Shown here piece after piece: positions 8,307 through 19,300 of a stretch of DNA of 42,219 nt. This DNA is from Actinomycetaceae bacterium (lineage in GTDB: Bacteria; Actinomycetota; Actinomycetes; Actinomycetales; Actinomycetaceae), in the NCBI GenBank assembly GCA_017934115.1, contig JAGBKC010000050.1, positions 1 through 42,219 on the forward strand. Reading direction: 5' to 3'. The notes below the pieces were generated by a model, which was given only the letters and a program-made list of their open reading frames with translations, was not told the origin of the DNA and did not search any database. Each line of letters starts with the position of its first letter. The first letter of the stretch is position 1. A program made the position numbers and the translations under genes.

Positions 8307-10790
8307 CTATTTTTTCTTACGATAATGTAAAAATGATCGAATTGATATCCTCGTACGCAAGCGCCCTAAAAACTTTTGTGTGCGCACATGGGATTTCTGC
8401 TCTTCAATGACCTCCCGCCAGTATTCTTGGGCATACTCAGATGAGACATCCTGACCTGAGAATGCAGCATAATTAGCTTTTTGAGCTAACGACGTTACAT
8501 GATCATTAGCTTCTTCAGCAATTTCATTACGCGTTTGGTAACGCATCACAGCAACGCCAGAATCACGAATGGTATCAACATATTCGCGCCAGCCAGCAAT
8601 GACCTTTTGATTCGGATCACCCTTGCGCTTACGACGCGTACGGCGAATAAACTTTGCCAATAGCACACCCCATAATGGCGATGTTACAAGCAAAATAACT
8701 CCGCCTATCTTGGCAACCATGACCAGATAGACCATGATCTTCGAGAACGATGTTTCCTCACGATCACGAGTTTCCTCTTCACCAGCATTTGTCGGGTCTT
8801 TATCGGGCGGATCCATAGGAACAGCATTTTCTTGAGAAATTGCAGGGTTGTACTTACGGTAGGAATCTTTATCAGGTTGCTCGACGAAATCATTATCAAT
8901 ACGCGGGTCAACATCAAGAGATATCCACGTACCAGTAGCATCTTGGATTTCTACCCAAATAATTGTATCGCTTCCTTTGATTTCGCCAGTTTCATTGATA
9001 TTAGCACCAAAAACAACGCGAGACGGGAAACCAAGAACGCGTGCAATAAGCGCAGTAGCTGTTGCATACTGTTCTTCATCGCCAACGTGAGCAGCACATT
9101 TACCTACTCCTGTTGTATCGTCACATGAACGGTATTTACCATCAAGCATGGCAGAGAACAATCCGTCAATACGGCCAATACTTGAACCGGCGTCAGAACC
9201 GCGGAAAGTATAATCTTTTGGCATCCATGTGGTATCACCTTCAGGTTCCATCTTAGAGCGCCCCAAATATGAGCGTTCCATCAAGGCGTCGCGCAGACGA
9301 ATAACCTCGCCAACCGAACCACCACCAGTTTCCTGCGCCTTGATCCACTTATGAAGATTCGGCATATCATCCTCATTAGGAGGTGTAATGATTGCATTTT
9401 CTGGTGCTCTTCTCGAAGATACATCCGAAGAATCTTCACCGATAATATTGTGGTCTGTATACGTCAAAGTATAAGAATCGTCTTGACGCAAGGCAGATGA
9501 ACCGTCACGCTGAAAATTTTCAAAGGCAGATTGTGCCTCTTGATTGAAATAGAATCCATGAGAAAGATCAAGTTGAGAAGCACCTGAAAAATCAATTCTC
9601 TTCAATTGATCGGTAAGCGGGATCCATGGACTCTCATATGACTCAATCGTGATAGTTAATTCGTGTTCCTTACCAGTCGTATTCATAATCTGATAAGGAA
9701 CGCGCGCATACGTAGAATTCAAAGGATCTACCGTTTGCGTCGATACATTATCTACCATGTCTTTTGTATCTTGATACGCCTTAAACGCGGTACCGTCATA
9801 GTATCCCAACGCTGCAAAACGCAAACGGCTTGGAGCTTCACCATCGACACGCAACAAGACCGTATTCAAATTTTCAGACGTAAAAAAGCTGCGATAAGCC
9901 GAAATCGGGCTTGTTACTTCAGGTACTTCGTGTTCAACCTCAACAGCACTACGAGGTACCGAACGGTCACGCATATTTGTTAATGGAATAGCAATAATAA
10001 GAGCTAAAAATACAGCTGTCATCACCATCAATAACGCTGTAAAATGCTGGCGAAAAGCTTTTCTTTTTTCTTTACCTGTAGGTAAATTCGTGCCAGTTTG
10101 ACGCCCAGCTTTAATGCGTTCTGCGCGTTCTCTTCGAGTACGCAAAATAGGCCATCCAAGCAAGACAGCAAAACTTGCCAAGCCTGCAAATTGGTGAAAT
10201 GGCGAGGAAAAAACAAAAGAGCCAATAATAAGAGGTTCTTCTTCAACGGCAGAACCGAAAAGCGTAGGAAAAAACAACGCAAAAGTCAGTGGAATAAGCC
10301 CCATAAACCACTGACGCTTAGGATGCAGTAAAAAATAGGTCGCGATAGACGTAGCCCCATATAAAACTAAGAAAAGAGGAATTTGTGCATCTTCAAAATC
10401 TCCGGCAGGAAGTGGAATAGTAAGTAAGTTTTTCCAGCTAAAAATTGGGCCAGTAAAAACAAGACGTGCACCTTGAAGTAGTGAGGCTGGAAGCGCATAA
10501 AGCATCCATGTCATCGTGCCGACAAAAGCACCAATGAGATAAAGAAGAATAGTTGTTATTGTTGTTCCAAGAACACGCAGCCGGTATTTCACGACGATAA
10601 TTCCCAGCAGAACACCAAAGAAAGATGCCGAAAGGCCAGTTATACCAACCGTATATTTAACGTAAATAGGCCACGATGCCAAAGTAACAAGCATTGCCAA
10701 GGCAACAATAGAAAACAGACCAAGCAATGCGGAGCGGTCCAGCGTAATTTTACGCGGAGGTATTTTCTTCTTTTCACGTTGACGAGCCAT
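8307..10790 (-). CDS. Membrane protein with transglutaminase-like domain (TgM type), catalytic residues degenerate
   Basis: 827 residues: about six to seven transmembrane helices (20-270), a large extracytoplasmic region, the transglutaminase-like core (about 540-640), a further transmembrane helix near 685-710 and a basic cytoplasmic tail. This is the DUF3488/transglutaminase arrangement found beside MoxR and DUF58 genes. In the core, where the family has G-x-C-x-Q-[FY]-A, this protein has G-D-E-E-Q-Y-A (E572 for Cys). The H-A-W-V-E position reads I-I-W-V-E (I610 for His); D626 of the L-D motif remains. It is therefore unlikely to be a classical thiol transglutaminase or protease. Its start overlaps the DUF58 stop by one base (TAATG), implying translational coupling. 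Confidence 0.88.
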   Translation of the reverse strand: MARQREKKKIPPRKITLDRSALLGLFSIVALAMLVTLASWPIYVKYTVGITGLSASFFGVLLGIIVVKYRLRVLGTTITTILLYLIGAFVGTMTWMLYALPASLLQGARLVFTGPIFSWKNLLTIPLPAGDFEDAQIPLFLVLYGATSIATYFLLHPKRQWFMGLIPLTFALFFPTLFGSAVEEEPLIIGSFVFSSPFHQFAGLASFAVLLGWPILRTRRERAERIKAGRQTGTNLPTGKEKRKAFRQHFTALLMVMTAVFLALIIAIPLTNMRDRSVPRSAVEVEHEVPEVTSPISAYRSFFTSENLNTVLLRVDGEAPSRLRFAALGYYDGTAFKAYQDTKDMVDNVSTQTVDPLNSTYARVPYQIMNTTGKEHELTITIESYESPWIPLTDQLKRIDFSGASQLDLSHGFYFNQEAQSAFENFQRDGSSALRQDDSYTLTYTDHNIIGEDSSDVSSRRAPENAIITPPNEDDMPNLHKWIKAQETGGGSVGEVIRLRDALMERSYLGRSKMEPEGDTTWMPKDYTFRGSDAGSSIGRIDGLFSAMLDGKYRSCDDTTGVGKCAAHVGDEEQYATATALIARVLGFPSRVVFGANINETGEIKGSDTIIWVEIQDATGTWISLDVDPRIDNDFVEQPDKDSYRKYNPAISQENAVPMDPPDKDPTNAGEEETRDREETSFSKIMVYLVMVAKIGGVILLVTSPLWGVLLAKFIRRTRRKRKGDPNQKVIAGWREYVDTIRDSGVAVMRYQTRNEIAEEANDHVTSLAQKANYAAFSGQDVSSEYAQEYWREVIEEQKSHVRTQKFLGRLRTRISIRSFLHYRKKK

Positions 10791-12178
10791 TATGCTTGCA
10801 CCAGCCTTAACATAAGATGTTGCAAATCATCTAAAGTGCCGAGCGTAAAAACATTCATATCTTGAATTTGCTGGACACGTGGCTGTGATTCCACATCGAC
10901 GCGTATGACTGTCACGGCCGTATCTGGCGAAAACCTGCGGGCACTTACCTGCAATTCTGAAAGCTCAACACTACTTCCTGCCACCATAAAAACATTAGAA
11001 AGGAAATCAATGCCTGTTGCCGCCACCAAAGCAACATCGTCAAGAGGCATCATCATCTCAGAGTGTCCTAACAACGTAAATTCATTTAAGGTGCCCACAA
11101 GACCGCCTGTCGTAAACACACGGCGTGCAGATTTAGCAACATCTCGCGCCCCTTCAGGAATTTCATCACTCACGATCACATCGAGATCCTGATTATCACG
11201 AATGAGACGCAAAGCAAGCGAAGCTGCAGCACTCACACCCAACTCAAATTCTTCTTCATCTCTATATTCGCCATCATTAAGGGAAAGCAAAACACCCACC
11301 AAAGAACGACGTGTTTCTTCAAATTGACGCACCATCAACTGGCCAGTTTTTGCCGTTGTTTTCCAATGAATAGAGTGCATGGAATCGCCATTGACATATT
11401 CACGAATGGCATGGAAAGAAATATCGTCATTGACAAGATGATTCGATGGAGTACCTTCGAGATCTCGAATAAACCCTTGCGCCATCGATGGCAACATGAC
11501 TGTACGAGGATGAACATACAAAGTATGCTTATCAGTCCACTGTAAATCACGATGCAAAAGACCTACAGGATCAGCACGGATGGAACGCACAGGTCCCACC
11601 TCAATAACGCCACGTTTACGGGCAGGTATATCGAGTTCCTGTTTGTTTTTGCCACGCGGCAACAAGAAAGGAACTCCGGCTTCAGCAATGGCTTCACCAA
11701 TAGGGATTTCCAATGTGCCTGGCAAAAGAGGAGTTTTACCAGTATTAGTAACAGTGATAGAAGCAGTAACACCTTCACCTGCTGTGACATGATCTTGTAA
11801 AATTCCTAGATCAACATCGTAATTATTACCACCGAAAAGGAAGAAAGAAGAAAGAACAAGAAGAAAAAAAGCAGCTAAACCCGGTAAGATCCATTCGCCA
11901 ATACCAAAAGCAACACCAAAAGGAGTACACACAAGTGCTACCAAAATAGCCAAACGGCCAGGCACAGTAACATGCTCCTTAAACCATTGGGAAGCACGCG
12001 AGTAGCTATGAGCCACACTCTTGCTTGCATCATTGCGCAAAAAAGCCCACGATGCTTGCAAACGCTGGCGAAATGTACGACGCCCACCAACCGATAAAGA
12101 ATCGCTTGGCACACTCGTTGTACCACCCGTACGCGCTGTAACTGATCGAGTAGTAACTTCTAACCGGGTATCAGGCAT
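10790..12178 (-). CDS. DUF58 domain membrane protein
   Basis: 462 residues. Two adjacent transmembrane helices (about 72-115) precede a beta-rich segment and the DUF58 domain. The domain has the signature N-G-D-S-M-H-S-I-H-W-K-T-T-A around residue 267 and then Q-F-E-E. DUF58 proteins carry a von Willebrand A-like fold and act with MoxR-type AAA ATPases; the client is not known. One-base stop/start overlaps (TAATG) with both the MoxR gene upstream and the transglutaminase-fold gene downstream argue for stoichiometric co-production. There is no recognisable secretion signal apart from the membrane helices, and the DUF58 part is expected in the cytoplasm. Confidence 0.92.
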   Translation of the reverse strand: MPDTRLEVTTRSVTARTGGTTSVPSDSLSVGGRRTFRQRLQASWAFLRNDASKSVAHSYSRASQWFKEHVTVPGRLAILVALVCTPFGVAFGIGEWILPGLAAFFLLVLSSFFLFGGNNYDVDLGILQDHVTAGEGVTASITVTNTGKTPLLPGTLEIPIGEAIAEAGVPFLLPRGKNKQELDIPARKRGVIEVGPVRSIRADPVGLLHRDLQWTDKHTLYVHPRTVMLPSMAQGFIRDLEGTPSNHLVNDDISFHAIREYVNGDSMHSIHWKTTAKTGQLMVRQFEETRRSLVGVLLSLNDGEYRDEEEFELGVSAAASLALRLIRDNQDLDVIVSDEIPEGARDVAKSARRVFTTGGLVGTLNEFTLLGHSEMMMPLDDVALVAATGIDFLSNVFMVAGSSVELSELQVSARRFSPDTAVTVIRVDVESQPRVQQIQDMNVFTLGTLDDLQHLMLRLVQA

Positions 12179-13326
12179 TATTTATCTATTCCTCGCTCAG
12201 GTGGTGGTGTATCAAGAATGATTTGACCGATGATAGAATCAGATGTAACACCATCAAACTCTGCTTCAGGATCCAAAATAAGACGATGGCTCAATACAGG
12301 AATAGCAAGAGTTTTGATGTCATCCGGAATAACAAAAGAACGTCCATGTGCTAATGCCCATGTGCGAGCAGCATTCGTTAACGCCAAAGCACCTCGCACA
12401 GATGATCCCAAACGCGTTTGAGCAGCATCACGAGTAGCCTCAATGATGCGCGTAATGTAATCAACAATCGCAGGAGCAATGGCGACTTGACGAGCCATTT
12501 GCGCCATTGTTGTTACTTCACTAGGCGTAATAACAGATTCGATCGTATCAGTCGACACATTGCGCCCTTCGATAATCTGACGCGTTGATGCCGTATCAGG
12601 ATAACCAACAGAGGTTTTCATAATGAAACGATCCAGCTGCGCTTCTGGCAAACGGTATGTACCAGCCTGTTCCACAGGATTTTGCGTTGCAATGACCATG
12701 AACGGCTTCGGCATTGCCCACTGCACACCATCAACTGTAGCTTGACCTTCTTCCATTACTTCCAAAAGAGCTGACTGTGTTTTTGGCGATGCACGGTTAA
12801 TTTCGTCTGCAAGAACGATGTTAGAAAAAATTGGGCCGCGATGAAACTCGAATTTCTGTTGCTGCTGGTTGTAAATATTCACACCAGTAATGTCTGCAGG
12901 AAGAAGATCAGGAGTGAACTGGATACGTGACGTATTACCACCAATAGTGCGCGAAAGAGCACGTGCTAATGCGGTTTTCCCTGTTCCCGGAACATCCTCA
13001 AGAAGAAGATGGCCTTCAGAAAACAAAGCTGTATATGCCAATTCAATAACGTGTTTCTTACCAACAATGGCTGTGCTGACTGCAGCTACAAGATTATTGA
13101 AATTATGTGCAAACCACTCTTCATTGATGCGAGGCGTCTGCCCTTGCGCCTTCGGGGCACGCTGAGCGGCTTGTGGAGCTTGTGCCTGCCCTGGCGATGC
13201 AGGAGTGCCCGCAGATGGACGCACTCCACCTTGAGGAATTCCACCTTGTGGGCGCATCTGCGCAGCTGCTGGATCTGCCTCGCGCCTACGAGGGCGACGT
13301 GCTGGCATTTGTTCTGCTTCACTCAT
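12178..13326 (-). CDS. moxR: MoxR-family AAA+ ATPase
   Basis: 382 residues. A 70-residue Pro/Ala/Gln-rich disordered N-terminal extension precedes a standard MoxR AAA core. Walker A is G-T-G-K-T in L-E-D-V-P-G-T-G-K-T-A, Walker B is V-L-A-D-E-I-N-R-A, and sensor 1 lies in A-T-Q-N-P-V-E. The ATPase lid helical domain follows. MoxR proteins act as chaperones that remodel or activate client complexes, usually with a VWA-type partner; here the DUF58 protein encoded immediately downstream fills that role by position. The ATG at 13326 has GGAAGGAA upstream. The gene lies 36 bases after the giant Ig/FN3 gene. Confidence 0.95.
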   Translation of the reverse strand: MSEAEQMPARRPRRREADPAAAQMRPQGGIPQGGVRPSAGTPASPGQAQAPQAAQRAPKAQGQTPRINEEWFAHNFNNLVAAVSTAIVGKKHVIELAYTALFSEGHLLLEDVPGTGKTALARALSRTIGGNTSRIQFTPDLLPADITGVNIYNQQQQKFEFHRGPIFSNIVLADEINRASPKTQSALLEVMEEGQATVDGVQWAMPKPFMVIATQNPVEQAGTYRLPEAQLDRFIMKTSVGYPDTASTRQIIEGRNVSTDTIESVITPSEVTTMAQMARQVAIAPAIVDYITRIIEATRDAAQTRLGSSVRGALALTNAARTWALAHGRSFVIPDDIKTLAIPVLSHRLILDPEAEFDGVTSDSIIGQIILDTPPPERGIDK

Positions 13327-13362
13327 AAATATTCCTTCCCGACTCTTCCCTATTCTAACGCC

Positions 13363-16300
13363 TTACATAACGCTCGCTTTGAAGATGATCGTTTGTGTTT
13401 TCGTACCTAAATGCCCTAACTTATTCTTATAGTTCACGGAGATAGCCACTAATTGTTGCGCGCCTGCGTACCCTCGAACATTCTCAAGAGTAATGACTCC
13501 GTTATCAATAGAACAAGAACTAATTGAGCCCGACGCTTGGCAAGAAAGTTCATAGTCACTCGTATTGCTTGGCAAACCATCAACGGCAATCTTGATAGTG
13601 GTTCGCGCACTATAGAGTGCGTCGCTAACTTCAGTGGTTCCCCCATTGATAGCGACAGAACCATCATTATGCGAACCAACCCAACGTGCCTGCAAACCGC
13701 TTGCATTATATGGATATGCGATTCCGGCATTTGCATTATGTTGCAATTGGATCTTCTTGTAATTTTCAGCCTGCGTATTAGTCAAATTACCATTGTCAAT
13801 GAGGAACCAGCCAATCCATACTGATTCACCCTTAGCTTCGACAACACGCGCATAATACTGGCCATCAGGAGACTTAAAGCAGTTATCCTTTGAAATTTCA
13901 CTGACCTTCTTATGAGTGGAATCTTTAGCAAGCCATAGTTCCGTACCCGAATAGAAGTACGTAATTCCGTTGGTATCTGTTGGCGCATCATTAAGCCACT
14001 TTGTTTCAATACTTGATGTGCCTTTTACCGAAGAACCAAAGACAGTTCCACTGCTGACCGGCCACACCTCAAGAGTAATATTATTGGTACCCTTCTTAGT
14101 GACCGATGAATCAATTGTAGCATCAATTTCTAAGCGCACTTCTTGATCGCTTGTGATGCGCTGACGTGTGCCACTTGCTTGACCATTGACATACCACTGA
14201 TATTCAGCACCATCTGCGTTTGTCGTGATATAGAAGCGAGAAATGATCTTCTTTCCGCTTGTATTTGTTGCTACATGGCGAACTTGAGGCACACCCACAC
14301 CCCAAACAGTTATTTCATTGGAGCGTGATGTAAGTGTGCTTGGGACCTGCAAAGCTGCTGGCGGATTCACTGACGAGCGCGCTTCAGCATACACACGCGT
14401 TGCATTTGCTTTACCATTTGGAATGCCCGTAAGCTTAACTTCACCCGACTTCGTCACTTGAATACGCGGCTTCATACCACTGCCATCATTAGCACTGTAG
14501 TAGATATATGCCTTCTGCCCAGAAGCAACCCCCATATCAACATTAATGTAAGCAACGCCGTTATGGTCATTTTCGCGCGGAGCACCCTCCCACGAAATTG
14601 TCGGCTTAATCGGGGCACCATATGCATATACACCTGTAAGGCGTGTAGCTTCTGAATCACCCTTCGACGAATGTGCTGTCACAGTAACAGTAATATTCTC
14701 GAAGTTCGTTAAATCGTCAATTCGGCATGTGCCTTCACTACAATGCTTTGAACCATTACCACCGGCACCCGACCATACAACATTGTAATATTCCACAGGA
14801 GGATTCGAAGATCCGCCTGAGGTAATACGGACAACCACATATCCATCACCAGCGGTTTGCAATGCCAATGTTGGTGTTGGTGGAGCTGCTGAAACAGTAA
14901 CACTGATACTAATAACACCAGAATTCTTTTGAGAATCTTGAATGCGCACTGAACCATTCCATGTGCCACCATAAGCATTTTGACCGGCAGTTACTTGAAC
15001 TGTATTGCCCACTACTTGACCAGATAATCCAGAGTTTGATGGGAAGCTCACCGACCCAGCAACCAAAGAAAGTTCACCATAATGACGCACATTCTGATTC
15101 ATCGCCACTAAATCATCTGTTGTAGCTGTTCGTGATTGTGCAGTATCGATCGTCAACGATGTACCGCGAGGATTGAGTGAAAGAGGAGCAAGAGTTCCTA
15201 CTTTAATACGCAAGCGCCCTGTTGGTGCACCCTGAGGATAGTTACCAGAAGTGATGCGAACATCAAAGACAGCAGTTGCACCTTGCTGTGCTGTTACATC
15301 TGCACTGATAGTTGCCGTGCTACCGTTACATGTGATCGTCACGCCTTGAGCACCTACAGCATTGCCACAAGCAAATGCCAAAGAATCAAAGTCTTTATCT
15401 GAACGCCAGGAAACAGACTGACGCAAGTCGTATGTTGTTGTTTGGCCAGGATCTACAACTGCAACCTGCTGGCTAACAATAGATGGCGGCGGATCTGCCA
15501 AAACAATATGGATAGGCAAGGAAATTTGTGTAACCGACTTATCATAACCCTGCCACTTCACTGTTACAAGGCAAGCGTCATATTCACCACTATTAGCATC
15601 ACCTGCACGATATTGAAGAACATTACCTGCAATAATGCAGTTAGCACCTTGACGTCCGCCCGATGTGCGCGCGGCAGATACCTCTAATGTGCGCCCTGCC
15701 AGATCTGCAACAGCATCGAGCATATTGATATCAAGAGTTTCTCCCTGATTTACCTCATATACATGCGTTGGATTCTTCAATTCTGGAACAACCGTTTGTG
15801 TTTGCGGAACACGCACAAATCCCCATGTTTTTACATCTTCATTATTCGGCGTTGTACCAGCAACTTCAAAGACGATAATTTGGCGCGCCTCCGTTAAAGA
15901 ACCTTCAATACGGTTGTTATTCAAATTCGCATCAACATCACCTAAAATGCGTGTCATTAAAGGCGACCCCGACCATACAACCTTATTTGTCAAAACATCT
16001 GCTGAATAATCTTCATTATTTATGTCATCAGAGCTGATGTATGTATCTCGCACAATCGGATAAATCGGTAAAGCAGATTCCAAAGCATTGACAACAATAA
16101 TGCCTTCTGCCTTAGTGCCTTCATTTTCAGTACCTTGAACAACTTCGGCAGTATCATCACCCTGAGCACTCAATGTATAACGATAAATCAGCTTTCCAGC
16201 TTCTTCTGGCACCTGCAAGGTCACCATATTATCTTCACCAACAGTGGCCGTAGCTTTTTCTTCTTCGCCAGTTACTTCTTCATTATCAAGAGCATTATTC

Positions 16301-19300
16301 AATGGCTGCAATGCAACATCTTCAACAACAAGTTTTTGCGAACCAACTGTACGGTCATTCAAAGTCGGATTAATAGTAACGGTTCCTACACCGGGTTTTA
16401 CTTCGACATAATCATTATAGGCAACAGGTGCACGTGGAGTATCCACAATAACACCAACTTTCACCTGGGCTGTTGATGTTGCACCTTGAGAATCCATCAA
16501 CGTATATTCAAATTCGATCGGACCTGATTCATCCGTTGATGTAATACGAATGCGCCCATCAGAAAGCAATTGAGCTGAACCATGTTCAGCAGGTTGAGTC
16601 ACTGATGAAACCACTAAATCATCACCATCTGGGTCAACACCAAAGGTGGGAATAGTGATCAAAGTAGAATTTCGCGCTTCGACACGTGCCTGCACTAATT
16701 GTGCCTCAGGCGCTTTATTTGTTCCATCACCAATGACATGAACATTTACGCGGCCCTGCGTTTTTTCATCTGAATATCCTTGAGCATACGCAGTGTAGAA
16801 CAATGTGTAATAACCTGGTTCTGTTGGTGCTAAATATCGTAAGGTCGTATCAGAGGAAAACGAAAGACCTGTTTCATCATCAACCGACTGAGTTGCATCC
16901 AACGTAAGAGTCGTACCAGCAGCAGGAATATCATTATTGAGCACAGGAATATCTACTTGACTTCCTGCACGAACTGTTACTTGATCGGTAATAGTAACTG
17001 GCTTGGTAGAAGCAGAATCGTCAAGTTCAAAAACAGTGACGTATCCTGTTGCACTCTCTTCACCATCAGTAATGGTATACGAAGCACTACCAATACGACC
17101 AGCAGAGTTATTAGCTGTTTGACCAGAAAAACGCAAAGTTGAACCTGCGATGGCTTCAGCTGTTAAGGCCGCACCTTCTGCAGGTTGAGATTGCGCATCT
17201 CGAACCATGACGACACCATCAGAAGATTGCGTCGCTAACTCAAGAGGATCTATAGTGACATCTTCATTGGGGCGCAAAAAGACCGTTAGCGGTGGAACAG
17301 ACAGTTTCGTATTGGCAGCAAAGGAATTAACGAGCACAGTTCCTGTTGCTGTTGATGTACCCGATTCCACCTTGTATTTAATTGGATACACGCCTTCTTG
17401 CGTTGGAGTAACTATCAAAGAAAGCTCATCAGAATTCTTTACAATAGAAATATTTTGTTTGAGTTGTTCATCTTCTACATCAGCAGAAACAAGTTCAGCT
17501 CGCGCCGTGCGTGCATCATTGACAGAAACACCGCTAATAAATTGCGATAATTCGATTTTCTGTGTAGCACTTGTGGGAACTGAACGGGCAAAAGAACGTG
17601 CATATACTGCAGGAGATTCACTAACAGTAATATTAAAGTTTTGCGTTGACGAACCATCGCCGTGACCGTCAGCAACAGTGACTGCGATCTGCACTTCTCC
17701 TGCTTCTTGATCATCATCTGCCTGATAAGCAACTGTTCCTTGTGGAGTTGCTGCAACTGTACCTGCAGATGCACTTACGCCCGATATATATAATGGATCA
17801 CCATCAGGATCGACCCATCCGGCTAAACCGTCAAATGTCAAAGAGCCGCCAGGGGCAACTTGCAAATGGTTAAGATAATCTTCTTGCGCGCTACGGTATT
17901 CTGGCTTACTACGAACGTCATCACCATGAACAGATACTTGTGCTTCTGCTTGAACAGAGCAATTTCCTGAACCATCAGTAATGGTGTATGTAAAAGTTCC
18001 TGAACCAGATGTGGCCGAAGGAGTCAGTGAAACTGATTGGTTATTATTTGTTAACGATAATTCTCCAATACCATCGCCCTTCCAGTGAGGCGAATTTTCA
18101 GAAGGAATAATTGTGATGGTGTCATCAGCATTGGGATCAAGAGCTGAGGCTAAAACACTAATATTGGTTGCTTGCCCAGGGCGTACACCAAATTCTGCAG
18201 CGCGTCCTACAGCTGGTGATGGACACTCATTTGAAGAAGCATCTTGATTTTGCTGTTCATTTTGCTCGTCATTTTCTTTGGCATCTTCTTCCCATTGCAA
18301 AGAAGATTGCACAAATTTCCATTCATTTTTATATTTTTCCCACACCAAACCGGTAGTCGTATCATTCAAAATGAGTTGCTGCCCATTTGCACGTAATGTT
18401 GGTGTCGAATTTGTTGCATTCACGCTTGATGGATATTCGAGAGGCTCAATATTTCCACCACAACTCGATATCATCGCAGAAGAACCCGTTGTCCATGCAG
18501 CATACACACATCCGCCCATCCAATATGGAGACGCGGGAACGGCCGCACTTAAAGTGGAATTTGTTTGAGATCGTTCTTCTACTCCGTCTGTATTTAATTC
18601 GTGTAAACCGCTTTGGTCAGCAATAACGAGATGTGAAGCAGATTCAGAAGAGTTTGCTAAAGCACCAACACCTGTTACAGTAAAATCACTTTGTTTTCCA
18701 TCAACCCACAGATATGATCGCTGTTCATCACGTATAAGCAGACCCCAATGGTCTTCTTGAAAAACGGACATATCGACAGAAATAGCGTTATCAGGAATAG
18801 TGATATCAGTTTGCGTATCTTCGCGTTTACCATCCTTGACGTCATAACTCACCAACGTACCTAAAGAGGTAATGCCGTATAAAATACCCGATTCAGTAAC
18901 AGTTGCAGAAACGAATTCTTCACTTGCATTTTCTGCCTTTTCATTAACCGAGCTAACAGTTGCACCTTTGGCAAGTTCATCAATTGTGGTAACACCCAAA
19001 GAACCTGAACTTTGGTTCAAAAAGGCAACGTATTCGCCAGCCGTTACGACTTTATCAGCCCCTAGCGGTTTTGCAGGTAAAACATCTTGGCTATCAACAC
19101 TTACTGGATTCTTTTCATCAACAACTAGCATATTCTGATTTGAATACACGATGGTATGTGAAGCATTTTGAATAACACCAGTAATTTGGAAAGTAGAAGA
19201 GTTTCCTGAATGCACAGAAGAAAGTTCAGCAATTTCCGTATTGATGGCACCATAAAAAGAGCTGCCCCCTGAGCGCAAAGCCCATACAGACGAGCGCGCA

